64,000 bases of DNA from Desulfobulbaceae bacterium (GTDB lineage Bacteria; Desulfobacterota; Desulfobulbia; Desulfobulbales; Desulfobulbaceae): assembly GCA_012744275.1 (NCBI GenBank), contig JAAYIE010000002.1, positions 1-64,000 of the forward strand, read 5' to 3'. The notes under the pieces are model-generated. The model was not told the DNA's origin. It saw nothing but the letters and a program-made list of their open reading frames with translations, and made no database searches. Both the position numbers and the translations under genes were made by a program. Numbering within the stretch: the stretch's first letter is position 1; the number at the start of each line of letters is the position of its first letter. Below, piece after piece: positions 49,895 through 58,753 of this stretch.

Positions 49895-51019
49895 ATGTCC
49901 GTATCGCTTCCGACCTACAGTCTGCAACTGCTTGAGCCCGGTACCATTGAAATCAACCTGACCGGCGATTGGGTACTCAACAATGCTGCGCCCTCCCTGG
50001 AAGCATTGATGGAGGCAATTGCTCCGGAAACAAGCCAGATAACAGTGAACGGTGCAGAACTGGGCAGCTGGGATACAGGGCTCCTGCTTTTTTTGCAGAA
50101 TCTGGCAGCAGCTGCGGCAGCGCATGCACTTACCCTTGAAGAAAAATCCCTGCCAGCAGGTGCCCTGCGCCTGCTGCAGCTCGCACGCAGAGCTGAAGGT
50201 AAGAAGCTGGAACGTAGCAGGGCAGGAAATCATTCACTAGTCTACCAGGTCGGTACATGGGCTATGGCAGCATACCAAAGCGCAACCAGCATGGCCACGT
50301 TCACCGGTGAGGTTGTGCTGGAGGTGTTGCGTCTCTTTGCTGGCAAATCTCCTTGTCGCATGCGGGATTTCCTCTATTTTGTCCAATCATGCGGGGCAGA
50401 ATCGCTGCCTATTGTCACCCTGATTGCTGTGCTAGTGGGAGTCATTCTCTCCTTTGTCGGGGCCATACAGCTGCAGATGTTTGGGGCGGAAATTTACATC
50501 GCTAATCTGGTGGGCCTGGGCATGGTGCTGGAAATGGGCGCGCTCATGAGCGGTATAATTATTGCCGGTCGCATTGGCGCGGCCTATGCCGCCCAACTCG
50601 GCACCATGCAAACCAACGAAGAAATTGACGCCCTGCGCACCATGGGCATTTCACCCATTGGTTTTCTGGTACTGCCACGCCTTTTTGCCCTGGCGCTTAT
50701 GATGCCGCTTCTGTGTATCTATGCCAATCTCATGGGTGTTCTGGGCGGAGCGTTCATTGGCTACACCGTATTGGATTTGTCCCTGAGCGAATTTCTGAAC
50801 CAGGCAATTCAATCCGTCAACTTGTACCATTGCTTCCAGGGTGTGGCTAAAAGTGCGGCTTTTGGCGTGCTGATCGGTTTTGCCGGCTGCCTGCGCGGTA
50901 TGGAGTGCGGCCGCAGCGCCATGGCCGTTGGCGAAGCAACCACCTCGGCCGTGGTTACCTCCATTGTGTTCATTGTTATTTCCGACTCCATTCTCACCAT
51001 CATTTTTAACGTACTCTAA
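49895..51019 (+). CDS. MlaE-family ABC permease with N-terminal STAS domain
   Basis: Permease of a Mla-type phospholipid transporter between inner and outer membranes. Residues about 10-100 resemble a STAS domain (NLTGDWVLNNAAPSLEALM), so the MlaB-like subunit is fused. The MlaE part has IAGRIGAAYAAQLGTMQTNEEIDALRTMG split over the conserved coupling region and four to five hydrophobic segments. First of four tightly linked genes (permease, ATPase, MCE protein, lipoprotein). Only a weak ribosome-binding site upstream. Confidence 0.91.
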   Translation: MSVSLPTYSLQLLEPGTIEINLTGDWVLNNAAPSLEALMEAIAPETSQITVNGAELGSWDTGLLLFLQNLAAAAAAHALTLEEKSLPAGALRLLQLARRAEGKKLERSRAGNHSLVYQVGTWAMAAYQSATSMATFTGEVVLEVLRLFAGKSPCRMRDFLYFVQSCGAESLPIVTLIAVLVGVILSFVGAIQLQMFGAEIYIANLVGLGMVLEMGALMSGIIIAGRIGAAYAAQLGTMQTNEEIDALRTMGISPIGFLVLPRLFALALMMPLLCIYANLMGVLGGAFIGYTVLDLSLSEFLNQAIQSVNLYHCFQGVAKSAAFGVLIGFAGCLRGMECGRSAMAVGEATTSAVVTSIVFIVISDSILTIIFNVL

Positions 51020-51025
51020 AGGGTC

Positions 51026-51799
51026 ATGGATGAAACGGCAGCAATTACCGTCAGTAACCTGACCATGGCCTACGGTTCCTTTGTCCTGCAAAGAAATCTG
51101 AATTTCACGGTGGAGAAAGGAGACATATTTGTTATTATGGGCGGGAGTGGTTGTGGTAAATCCACCCTCCTCCGCCACCTGACCGGGCTTAAGGAGCCGG
51201 CTGCAGGCCGGGTGTTGTATGGCAAGGAAGACTTCTGGCAACTGGACAGCGAGGGCCGCGACCGCATCATTCGCCGCAGCGGCATCCTGTATCAGGCAGG
51301 AGCCTTGTGGAGCTCCATGACGCTTGCTGAGAATATTGCCGTCCCCATCACCACCTACACGACACTTGATAGCAAAACCGTACAGGAGCTCGTTTCTTTC
51401 AAGCTCTCCCTGGTTGGTCTGGCCGGTTTTGAGGATTACTACCCCTCGCAAATCTCCGGCGGCATGCGCAAACGGGCGGGCCTGGCGCGGGCCATTGCTC
51501 TGGATCCGGAGTTTCTCTTCTTTGATGAGCCCTCCGCCGGCCTTGATCCCATCAGTGCCAACAACCTGGATGATCTCATTCTTGAGCTGAAGGAAAGTTT
51601 AGGCGCTACGGTGGTGATCGTTACCCACGAACTGGCCTCGATCTACGCTATCGCCAACAACTCGGTATTCCTTGACAGCGAAAGCAAGACCATGCTCGCC
51701 ACTGGCGATCCCAAAGATCTGCTTAAGGAAACCAACAACGATACACTCATCCGTTTCCTTACCAGAGGAACCGGCAACAGGGAGATTCGAAACATTTGA
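51026..51799 (+). CDS. MlaF-like ABC transporter ATPase
   Basis: A 257-residue ATPase that powers the Mla-type lipid transporter. Walker A GGSGCGKSTLLRHLTGL, signature ISGGMRKRAGLARA (the Mla variant with Met-Arg-Lys), Walker B FLFFDEPSAGLDP, and the switch histidine in IVTHELASI. It begins six bases after the permease stop and its end overlaps the MCE gene. Confidence 0.93.
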   Translation: MDETAAITVSNLTMAYGSFVLQRNLNFTVEKGDIFVIMGGSGCGKSTLLRHLTGLKEPAAGRVLYGKEDFWQLDSEGRDRIIRRSGILYQAGALWSSMTLAENIAVPITTYTTLDSKTVQELVSFKLSLVGLAGFEDYYPSQISGGMRKRAGLARAIALDPEFLFFDEPSAGLDPISANNLDDLILELKESLGATVVIVTHELASIYAIANNSVFLDSESKTMLATGDPKDLLKETNNDTLIRFLTRGTGNREIRNI

Positions 51800-52797
51800 G
51801 CAAAAAAGCCAACCCTACCATTATCGGCACCTTTGTCCTCGTTGCTCTGGCCGTAGCCGTGGCCGTCATCATGGTCCTGGGAAAGTTCAGTTTTCAAGAC
51901 AACTCCGTGCGCTGTGTTGCATATTTTTCCGGCTCCATGCACGGACTCGATGTGGGAGCTCCGGTAGCCTTTCGCGGTGTTGCCATCGGTCGGGTCAGCA
52001 GTATCCAACTTGATTACGATCAGAGCAAAGGCACCTTTGTCATTCCGGTGTACATGAATCTGCAGCAGCAGATTCAGCCTGAATACAACCATGCATTCAA
52101 TGCCGAGCAGATGCGCGAGAGTTTAAACGCGCTCATCCGCCATGGCCTTCGTGCACAAATGCGCTCAAGCAGTCTGCTCACCGGGAAGCAGTATGTGGAA
52201 CTGTCTCTAAATCCCGATTCTGAACCGATCCTGCATGGCGCACCTGAGAATATCCTTGAAATACCAACCCTGTCTTCCGGGATCGATAAAATTACTGAAA
52301 AATTGGAAAGTTTACCCTTGGAGGACATCCTCAATAAGGTGGCGGTCTCCCTGGATACCTTGAATTCGGTTATCGACTCCGAGCGGACAGGGGCCACGGT
52401 GCAGTCACTGAGCGTATCAGTACAGCGATTCGAATCTATCCTCGACCATGTGAACCGCGACTTGCCGGCGATATTGAAAGAGATCAACCAGGGCATGGCT
52501 GATTTTTCTGCTGCCATGCAGGAAGCCAAGGGATTTATTGCAGACACACGGAAGGAACTACGCCCGGTGAGTGCCGATGCACACAAATTGTTTGCGTCTT
52601 TGCAGCTCAGCGGAGAAAAATTGAACAATTCGCTCGCCAATATGGAGCGCCTGACCGCCAGCGACTCTGACATGCAGTACCAGTTACGCGATACCCTGCA
52701 TGAAATGGAACGGGCTGCTGATTCCGTGCGCGAACTGACCGACTATCTGCGCCAGAACCCCAACTCGCTGCTCTTTGGCAAGAGCAAGGAGAAATAA
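51796..52797 (+). CDS. MlaD-like MCE-domain protein
   Basis: A 333-residue inner-membrane-anchored periplasmic protein: one N-terminal helix (TIIGTFVLVALAVAVAVIMV), then the MCE domain (VRCVAYFSGSMHGLDVGAPV, FRGVAIGRVSSIQLDYD), then a long helical C-terminal part (about 170-330). In E. coli MlaD forms a hexameric ring that carries phospholipid. The start is a TTG overlapping the ATPase stop. The helical tail is long, as in PqiB/YebT-like or other diderm MCE proteins, and may form part of the tunnel across the periplasm. Confidence 0.9.
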   Translation: MSKKANPTIIGTFVLVALAVAVAVIMVLGKFSFQDNSVRCVAYFSGSMHGLDVGAPVAFRGVAIGRVSSIQLDYDQSKGTFVIPVYMNLQQQIQPEYNHAFNAEQMRESLNALIRHGLRAQMRSSSLLTGKQYVELSLNPDSEPILHGAPENILEIPTLSSGIDKITEKLESLPLEDILNKVAVSLDTLNSVIDSERTGATVQSLSVSVQRFESILDHVNRDLPAILKEINQGMADFSAAMQEAKGFIADTRKELRPVSADAHKLFASLQLSGEKLNNSLANMERLTASDSDMQYQLRDTLHEMERAADSVRELTDYLRQNPNSLLFGKSKEK

Positions 52798-53432
52798 TGA
52801 CCAGGCACGCCCAACTGCGGCAGATCCCCGCTGTTTGTCTAGTATTGGCGCTTCTTTTGAGCAGTTGCTTCAGCAGGCCTGCAGCGACCACAGCGTATGT
52901 ACTGACCCCACTGCCGGCAGAGGCGGTTGTGGCAGCATCTCCCGTCGATGTGCCGGGCCTGATTATGGTGATGCCAGTGCGATTGCCACCGGAATTGCGC
53001 CAAAAGGGCATAGTGGTGCAAGAGACCGGCAGCGCACCCAAAACCCTGATTGGCCATTTGTGGGCAGGGCCACTGAATGAGCAAATAAGCGCCACCCTGG
53101 TTGCCAATCTGCAAACCCTGCTGGGCACTGCCAATGTCGCGCAGTATCCAGGCCCACGTTACAGCAAACCCCTCTTTCAGGTGGAAACGGAGATCATCCG
53201 ATTCAGCGGCGACAGCCAGCGCTTCACCCTGCGGGCCGTTACCACCATCAGCGATCCGAAGCAGCGCATAATACTCTCCAGAAAAACCTTTACCGAAACA
53301 CTCCACCTTGCAGAAGAAAATCATCCTGCCTATGTGGCAGCTGCCTCAAAGGTTCTGGGCTCATGGAGTACGGATATTGCCACCGACCTTTCCTCTTTGA
53401 TGGACAAATCTGCTGTCAGGAACACACCATGA
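52797..53432 (+). CDS. PqiC/ABC-type transport auxiliary lipoprotein
   Basis: A 211-residue lipoprotein: signal peptide with lipobox LLSSC (Cys around residue 24), then the auxiliary-lipoprotein domain (YVLTPLP near the start, VMPVRLPPELRQKGIVVQE in the middle). Members sit at the outer-membrane end of MCE transporters. It shares its start with the MCE stop (AATAATGA), and completes the four-gene transporter. Confidence 0.85.
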   Translation: MTRHAQLRQIPAVCLVLALLLSSCFSRPAATTAYVLTPLPAEAVVAASPVDVPGLIMVMPVRLPPELRQKGIVVQETGSAPKTLIGHLWAGPLNEQISATLVANLQTLLGTANVAQYPGPRYSKPLFQVETEIIRFSGDSQRFTLRAVTTISDPKQRIILSRKTFTETLHLAEENHPAYVAAASKVLGSWSTDIATDLSSLMDKSAVRNTP

Positions 53433-53490
53433 ACAAAATCAATATGCAATTAGTTCCTTTTTCCAGACATCAGCCGTAATTTCAGTAGTC

Positions 53491-54318
53491 ATGCACAAAT
53501 TTTCTATGTACCACCTGTTCCTGTTTTTGGTCACCCTGGGGCTCCTCTCAGGCTGTACATACCTGCCCATCGGCTCTGCAATTAATCCGGAAAACCTGCC
53601 TGCAACCATTCGAGTCGGCCTGGCTACTGATGCTCCACCCCTGTCGTATCGTGGTGCCAACGGCATGCGTGGCCTAGATCCCCAACTGGCCGCAGGACTC
53701 AAGGGCTACAGTAAATTGGAGGTACAGTATGTACCCTTGCCGCGCAAGGAGCTTCTGGACGCGTTGATGAAAAATGAAGTGGATGTGGTCATGGCTGGCT
53801 TGACGGCGAAAGAAGCAAAGCAGCATGGCTTTGCCAGCACCAGAGGCTATTTGCAGAGCGGTCTGGTGCCATTGATCCTGCTGGATCAGCAAAAAAAATT
53901 TGTCGGCACAGATAAATTCAAGGCAGAGGATGTGCGGCTTGGCACGGTGTTGGCCAGTCCCGGCCCCGCCTATGTCCGCTCACTCAGAGTACGGGGGACA
54001 CACCAAATCTTTTCCTCGCCCCAGGCCGGAGTGGACACTCTTTTGCGCAAACGTATTGACGTGCTTATCCACGACATGCCCACTATATTTCACTACGCCT
54101 CACTCCACATCGAGCAGGGGCTGATCCCGGGCACCAACCCTCTCACCAGGGAGGAGGTCGTTTGGGCGCTGCTGCCGGAAGATCGTGATCTGCGCCTGCT
54201 CTTGAATGCGTATCTGCAGGAAAAACAGGAGGACAGTTCCCTGGCTGCCCTCATCACCAGCAGCCTGCCCTTTTACAACGAGACGCCGATGTATCAGGAG
54301 AAAAATTCCATCAGGTAG
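53491..54318 (+). CDS. Extracellular solute-binding lipoprotein (family 3)
   Basis: A 275-residue periplasmic binding protein anchored as a lipoprotein (LGLLSGC lipobox near residue 22). It starts the binding fold with TIRVGLATDAPPLSYRG and continues with NEVDVVMAGLTAKEAK and LGTVLASPGPAYV, a pattern shared with amino-acid-binding domains. No permease or ATPase of its own is adjacent; it follows the Mla-type genes by 58 bases. Its last 25 bases overlap the end of the convergent TSUP gene. The start could be 53491 or 53506. Confidence 0.85.
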   Translation: MHKFSMYHLFLFLVTLGLLSGCTYLPIGSAINPENLPATIRVGLATDAPPLSYRGANGMRGLDPQLAAGLKGYSKLEVQYVPLPRKELLDALMKNEVDVVMAGLTAKEAKQHGFASTRGYLQSGLVPLILLDQQKKFVGTDKFKAEDVRLGTVLASPGPAYVRSLRVRGTHQIFSSPQAGVDTLLRKRIDVLIHDMPTIFHYASLHIEQGLIPGTNPLTREEVVWALLPEDRDLRLLLNAYLQEKQEDSSLAALITSSLPFYNETPMYQEKNSIR

Positions 54319-55226
54319 CGACCTGCGGTCAGCAGGATGACCACGGCTAAAAACCATTTGATCAACTTCGCGGGCACATATTTCTGGCAGCGCGCACCGC
54401 AGTACATGCCCAACATGCCGCCCAGTCCGAAGAGCAGACCCAAAAGCCAGTCTGGAGCAACGGCCAGTTCGGGATAAAAAGGGGCGATGGCCGTATAAAA
54501 GCCCACACCGGCAACAGAGGTTACCAAGGTGCCCATGAGGGTGGCACCACCGATAGTGTAGATGGGCAGCTTGCAGAAACTGACCAGAAAAGGGGCAATG
54601 ATTGCACCACCGCCTATACCGTAAATCCCGCCGACTATACCTACGACAAAACACAACAGAAAAACGCCCGCCCTGTTGACATCAAAATGCTCACCCTGGA
54701 AACTAAACTGAAAACGTCGCAGATTGGATTGCGTAACCTGCACGGTGCAATCAGCTTGTGTGGCCGAGGTTACAGTGGTGGTCTTACCAGTCTGGAAACG
54801 CTGCTCGCTGCGGAGCGTTTGGCCAGTTTTCTTTTTCAGCTGATCAATGACCAGCTTACCGCCGATGTAGAGGAGCACCAAGGCCGCAAATAGTTTGAAA
54901 TTTTTGGGATCACGCAGGCCACCAACCCGTACCAGAGCGCCAATCAGCACCCCTGGCAAGGTTCCCAGCACCACGGTCCAGGTAAGGGGCCACAGCATGC
55001 GCCCTTCGCGCCAATACCGGTATACACCCGGCGGAATGGCAACAATGTTGTAGAACTGGTTGGTCGAACTGACCGAGGGGTGAGTGTAGTGGAGAAAAGA
55101 CATCTGAAATGGCAAGAGGAGAAAGGCTCCGGAAATCCCGCCCATGGATGTGAAGAAGGATATGCAGAAGGAAACGAGGGGTGGCAGCCAGGGATCGACG
55201 GTAACTCCGGAAAGGGGAAAATACAT
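54294..55226 (-). CDS. TSUP (TauE/SafE) anion transporter, probable TunR target
   Basis: A 310-residue permease of the sulfite-exporter family. Two hydrophobic repeats, each with its Gly-rich loop (SMGGISGAFLLLPF and GGIYGIGGGAIIAPFLV), are separated by a polar cytoplasmic loop of about 45 residues (around 145-190). A strong AAGGAGG lies before the ATG. In sulfate reducers, TSUP genes beside tunR are known to be repressed by TunR. The perfect inverted repeat at 55255-55292 lies 29 bases upstream of this start. The likely cargo is an oxyanion such as tungstate or molybdate. Confidence 0.9.
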   Translation of the reverse strand: MYFPLSGVTVDPWLPPLVSFCISFFTSMGGISGAFLLLPFQMSFLHYTHPSVSSTNQFYNIVAIPPGVYRYWREGRMLWPLTWTVVLGTLPGVLIGALVRVGGLRDPKNFKLFAALVLLYIGGKLVIDQLKKKTGQTLRSEQRFQTGKTTTVTSATQADCTVQVTQSNLRRFQFSFQGEHFDVNRAGVFLLCFVVGIVGGIYGIGGGAIIAPFLVSFCKLPIYTIGGATLMGTLVTSVAGVGFYTAIAPFYPELAVAPDWLLGLLFGLGGMLGMYCGARCQKYVPAKLIKWFLAVVILLTAGRYLMEFFS

Positions 55227-55254
55227 GGCATCCTCCTTATGGCTTGACTGACAA

Positions 55255-55292
55255 TTTCAAGACACGATAATTTATATTTTCGTGTCTTGAAA
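55255..55292. promoter_or_regulatory. Perfect 13-bp inverted repeat, candidate TunR operator
   Basis: TTTCAAGACACGA and TCGTGTCTTGAAA, separated by 12 A/T bases, lie in the divergent gap between the TSUP transporter and the TunR-like regulator. XerC/D-type half-sites of about 11 bp and the 30-bp TunR site known from sulfate reducers make this the obvious operator. Confidence 0.7.
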
Positions 55293-55461
55293 CCTTTATA
55301 CCTCGTCCGGGAATACCGATCAAGTCTTTTCGCACTTCAAACAATACAGGGGCACCCTCTCAGCCACTGCAGTTGCAAAAAATTTTTGTTGATACCCATA
55401 CTGCAGGCAAAGTCAGACGATTCTGCAAAGAGTGTCGCTAATATGGTATGATTCTCAAGTT

Positions 55462-56514
55462 ATGGCAGACGAAAAAAATCAACCAGACAACTCATGCCTG
55501 GACAGCAGGCAACTGGCGATCCTGGAAGCCTCCTTCCGCACTTGGGCCGATAAAGGGCGACCGGATATCCACCTGGCCAGACGGCGCATCCTGCTGATCT
55601 TTTTGCTTGTTCGTTATGGAGGCATCAAGCTGAGTGAGGTGCTTGCTTTGGATATCTCCCGATCCTTAGACAGGAATAGCCACACCCTGAATATTGCCGG
55701 CAGCGAAGGAAAATCCGGGCGCAGTATCGCTTTGCCTGAGCACATCAGCCAAGAGATTCGGCGCTTGCTGGCAGATACCCCTTTTCGCAACTACCTTGCC
55801 CAGTCTGGTCTGCGGGTTGACCCGGCCTTTGTCCGCCGCAAGTTCTATGAACGCAGTGTAGAATGTGGTTTTGCCAAACAGCTGGGCAGTCCAGAAATGA
55901 TTCGGCGGGCACGTGCAGTCGAACTGATGCAGGCGAACGTGCCCTTGCCTGCCGTACAAAAATTTCTTGGCCAGGCCACCGCCGGGCTGACCTCGGCTTA
56001 TGCCCCCTTTGACGAGGCCGCGCTCAACAGTATGACTTCCTGGTACGTCGAACAGGAAGGCAAACAGCTGAGCAGCGCACGCAACACCCTGCATGGCCGA
56101 ATAACGACAATTCAGCAGGGATCAATCCAGGCATTGGTGGAGGTAACTACAGCCACGCACCACATCCTGCGTTCGGCCATCACCATCAGCAGTCTCAAAC
56201 GGCTGCAACTGCGCGTAGGACGTCTGGTCAGTGCCGAAATCAAGGCGCCCTGGCTGCATCTCGGTCGGAATGCAGATAACCCGGCGGGAAGTGCAGACAA
56301 CTGCTTTCAGGGCGAAATTATCCGGATCACAAGCGGTTCTGTCATCGTTGAATACATCGTCAGCAGCCCGGATGGAATGGAATTTTGCGCCCTGCTTTCT
56401 CGTCCGGTCGCAGACGCACTCCAGTTTGTCTGTGGTGACCAGGCCTGGGTCTTTTTTTCCTGCTTTGCAGTTGTGCTGCACGCAGAGCCCATGCCCCTGC
56501 CGCAGGGCGCGTAA
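55462..56514 (+). CDS. tunR: TunR-like tungstate/molybdate-responsive regulator (recombinase-type DNA binding + TOBE domains)
   Basis: About 350 residues. The first 190 resemble a XerC/D tyrosine recombinase (RRRILLIFLLVRYGGIKLSE; VPLPAVQKFLGQATAGLTSAY), but the catalytic Arg of box I is Lys (GIKLSE) and the box-II His is replaced (SPEMIRRARA), so it should bind but not cut DNA. Two TOBE/Mop-like oxyanion-binding domains follow (about 200-265 and 275-345: LHGRITTIQQGSIQALVEVTT and NCFQGEIIRITSGSVIVEY). This matches the TunR family of sulfate reducers, including its place next to a TSUP transporter. The start may instead be GTG at 55432. Confidence 0.9.
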   Translation: MADEKNQPDNSCLDSRQLAILEASFRTWADKGRPDIHLARRRILLIFLLVRYGGIKLSEVLALDISRSLDRNSHTLNIAGSEGKSGRSIALPEHISQEIRRLLADTPFRNYLAQSGLRVDPAFVRRKFYERSVECGFAKQLGSPEMIRRARAVELMQANVPLPAVQKFLGQATAGLTSAYAPFDEAALNSMTSWYVEQEGKQLSSARNTLHGRITTIQQGSIQALVEVTTATHHILRSAITISSLKRLQLRVGRLVSAEIKAPWLHLGRNADNPAGSADNCFQGEIIRITSGSVIVEYIVSSPDGMEFCALLSRPVADALQFVCGDQAWVFFSCFAVVLHAEPMPLPQGA

Positions 56515-56845
56515 TGACAACCGCAAACCCATATAAAAAATTGCCTTTACCGGATATTCCTGGGTAAAAGGTGCTTGTATATAAAAAAGCAGAGGGAAAA
56601 GGGGGGCTGCAGCGGTGCCTGAGGTACAGGAACCCTGCACTACCAACTCCAGTTCCAGTGCAGAGATGTTATCAAATGGGCCAAAGGCAGTACGATGCAA
56701 GCTGAGCTCAGTACGCCAGCCCGCATTTGCCGATACCGATACAGGTGCGCTTTAAGGTGAAATTGGACTGATCAGCTCGTTAACAACAATTAACAACAAG
56801 GACAGCAAAACGCGACCAAACCGCTTTTACTGCAGCGTAACAATC
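56515..56845. other. Intergenic gap after tunR
   Basis: No gene was recognised. The second half is repeat copy J (56652-56769). Bases before it include two weakly T-rich stretches but no clear terminator. Confidence 0.5.
56652..56769 (+). repeat. Dispersed palindromic repeat, copy J
   Basis: 118 bp. Left end GTTCCAGTGCAGAGATG, right end GCGCTTTAAGGTGAAATTGGACT, parallel to copy D. The stem pairs ATGC with GCAT and has an inner GCTG/CAGC. Confidence 0.7.
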
Positions 56846-57664
56846 ATGAGTATGCGCGACATTACAGCTGCAGAGCTACGTGCTCTGCAGGCAAGCAGCA
56901 AAGAAAAAAGCTATCTTCTGGTAGATGTACGGAACCACGATGAATACCACAAGGGGCATCTTGCTGGAGCAGTGCTTCTTCCGCTCCATGATCTGCCCGA
57001 GCGGATTGAAGAGTTGCCGCAGGACCGCGACATCATCTTTTACTGTCGCACCGGAGTGCGGTCGCGGGCAGCCGCGACTGCTCTGGCAAACCTGCCGGGG
57101 TTTCAAGGGGAGGTGCTGAACCTCAACGGCGGCATCATTGAATGGGAGGGAGTGACTTTGCCCGGACAGCCTCGTTTGCACCTCTTCCCTCCCACCAACA
57201 ATCAGGCAGACAGCCTGCTGCAGGCCATGAGCCTGGAGCGCGGTGCAGCCAAAGTATACGACTCCATGCTGGCCCGTTATGGCGATATGGATTGGGCAGC
57301 AACACTGAAAAGTATGGCTGCGGAAGAAGTTGTCCATGCACGGTTGCTCTACAAGGCTCTGCAGCAGTACCAGGAGCATCTGCCCGCCTTTGAGGAACTC
57401 TACAGACAGGTGCCCGATGATTTAATTGAAGGCGGCTTCTCCCGGGAAAACATTGAGGTCGAACTGGCACGCCCGGACGGTGCCCCTTGCAGGGTCGTGT
57501 ACGAACTGGCGTTGGCGATTGAATACTCGGCCTACGATCTCTATCGCAGCCTGGCACAGCGCTTCCGCCAGGACGTCATTGCAGAAGTCTTTCTTGGCAT
57601 TGCCCAGGCAGAAAAAATGCATCTGCGCCGGGCCGCTGAAGCGCTCGCACGCTGCCAACGCTGA
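56846..57664 (+). CDS. Rhodanese-ferritin-like fusion protein
   Basis: A 272-residue protein of two modules. Residues 1-110 are a rhodanese with the active loop FYCRTGVRSRAA (Cys67), which moves sulfane sulfur. Residues about 125-270 are a ferritin/rubrerythrin-like four-helix bundle with ExxH-type di-iron motifs (AAEEVVHARLLYK; AQAEKMHLRRAAE). Such fusions are common in sulfate reducers and syntrophs and may couple sulfur transfer to peroxide or iron handling; the reaction is not established. It is a single gene between repeat copy J and a terminator. Confidence 0.9.
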   Translation: MSMRDITAAELRALQASSKEKSYLLVDVRNHDEYHKGHLAGAVLLPLHDLPERIEELPQDRDIIFYCRTGVRSRAAATALANLPGFQGEVLNLNGGIIEWEGVTLPGQPRLHLFPPTNNQADSLLQAMSLERGAAKVYDSMLARYGDMDWAATLKSMAAEEVVHARLLYKALQQYQEHLPAFEELYRQVPDDLIEGGFSRENIEVELARPDGAPCRVVYELALAIEYSAYDLYRSLAQRFRQDVIAEVFLGIAQAEKMHLRRAAEALARCQR

Positions 57665-57665
57665 T

Positions 57666-57699
57666 CCCGTTTTCCTAAAAACGGGGTGATCCATCACCC
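57666..57699 (+). terminator. Hairpin(s) downstream of the rhodanese-ferritin gene
   Basis: CCCGTTTT/AAAACGGG (57666-57685) followed immediately by GGGTGA-TCCA-TCACCC (57684-57699). Two overlapping stems just after the stop codon suit termination. Confidence 0.65.
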
Positions 57700-57775
57700 T
57701 TGCAACATCGAAAAAGCAATGTCGTGGGCCAAAGCAATGCCTATTGATTGTCAGCTTAACCGTATGAAATTCAAT

Positions 57776-58753
57776 TCAGCGCACTCCACCTTTTCTGTAC
57801 AGGCGAAAGGAAAGACAGCACAGAGCAAGGAAGGGGTGACGCCGTAGAAACGGGGTTACTTCCAAGCGCACACCGGAATGGCGTTCAATCTTCCAGACAA
57901 TGTAGTCCACTCCACCCTTGAAGGTGAAAGCAGCCTTCATCAGGCGCAGCATGGACAGCACCTTGCCCTGAGCGATACGCACACGCCAGGCAAGGCGGGC
58001 AGAGCAGTATGTAAACCATGCTGAGCGTGTTTTCCCCTGGCGATCACAACATAGATCGCATGCAGGTTCTGCATCACCACCCGCCACAGCGGTGTTGTCC
58101 AGCATTGTCAGTGCAAGGGGCGTGATTGCCGTAAAAAAGGCGGTGGACGCTGTGAAAAGTTGCAGCTGCCGGTTTGGCTGCTCTGGCCGAAATTCCGCTC
58201 GGTACGTTAATCCAAGGCCTTTCAACCACAGTTCCTGCAGGCTCCAGCCAGACTGCAGCAGGGGCAGCGTACGACCGATAAAGGTGCAGACCGCCTCGGC
58301 AAAACCAAGATATATCTCATCAGCCGTGGTCCTGTCGCGCACCCAGACCAGGGCAGTGGGCTGGCAAAACCTGGCCCAGAGGTAGGAATGAAACCAGCGC
58401 CGCGACACGCCACGCTGGAAGTCTGCAAGGGAGAGGAGCGCATATTTGGCCCGTACCCTTTGTCCCGTATCCAGTTCAGCTTCCAGATAGTAGACATTGG
58501 GCGGCAGCAAGGCATTCATGATAGCTGCTAGACGGTGCCGGTGTGTAGCCCTGTAATCATCCACCAGCATGTACAAGTCGAACAACCCGTTTAGATTACC
58601 GTTGTGCAGACAGGAACCATACAGAAGTACAGCACGCAGGTTGGAGCCAAAACTGGCCACAAGGGTATCAACCAAGACTGAAACCTCAGCCACCGGTTGT
58701 GGGGCATGCTGGGCGATGCAGGACGCCAATTGAGCCAGGCGGGCACTCGACAT
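57776..58753 (-). CDS. Tam41-like phosphatidate cytidylyltransferase
   Basis: A 325-residue nucleotidyltransferase whose pattern resembles mitochondrial Tam41, the CDP-diacylglycerol synthase for cardiolipin: LLYGSCLHNG (44-53, nucleotide-binding Gly-Ser), FDLYMLVDDY for the acidic metal site, VYYLEAEL, and RAKYALLSLADFQRGV around the conserved Lys-Tyr. The substrate would be phosphatidic acid plus CTP. Its start overlaps the stop of the lipid kinase (TGATG), and a CDP-alcohol phosphotransferase lies upstream. Tam41 assignment is from motif recognition only; a degenerate nucleotidyltransferase is the alternative. Confidence 0.7.
   Translation of the reverse strand: MSSARLAQLASCIAQHAPQPVAEVSVLVDTLVASFGSNLRAVLLYGSCLHNGNLNGLFDLYMLVDDYRATHRHRLAAIMNALLPPNVYYLEAELDTGQRVRAKYALLSLADFQRGVSRRWFHSYLWARFCQPTALVWVRDRTTADEIYLGFAEAVCTFIGRTLPLLQSGWSLQELWLKGLGLTYRAEFRPEQPNRQLQLFTASTAFFTAITPLALTMLDNTAVAGGDAEPACDLCCDRQGKTRSAWFTYCSARLAWRVRIAQGKVLSMLRLMKAAFTFKGGVDYIVWKIERHSGVRLEVTPFLRRHPFLALCCLSFRLYRKGGVR

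Noticed and set aside
55462..56514. Active phage integrase or XerC/D recombinase
   Set aside because: Catalytic Arg and His positions are substituted and two TOBE domains follow; this is the TunR regulator architecture, with no phage genes near.
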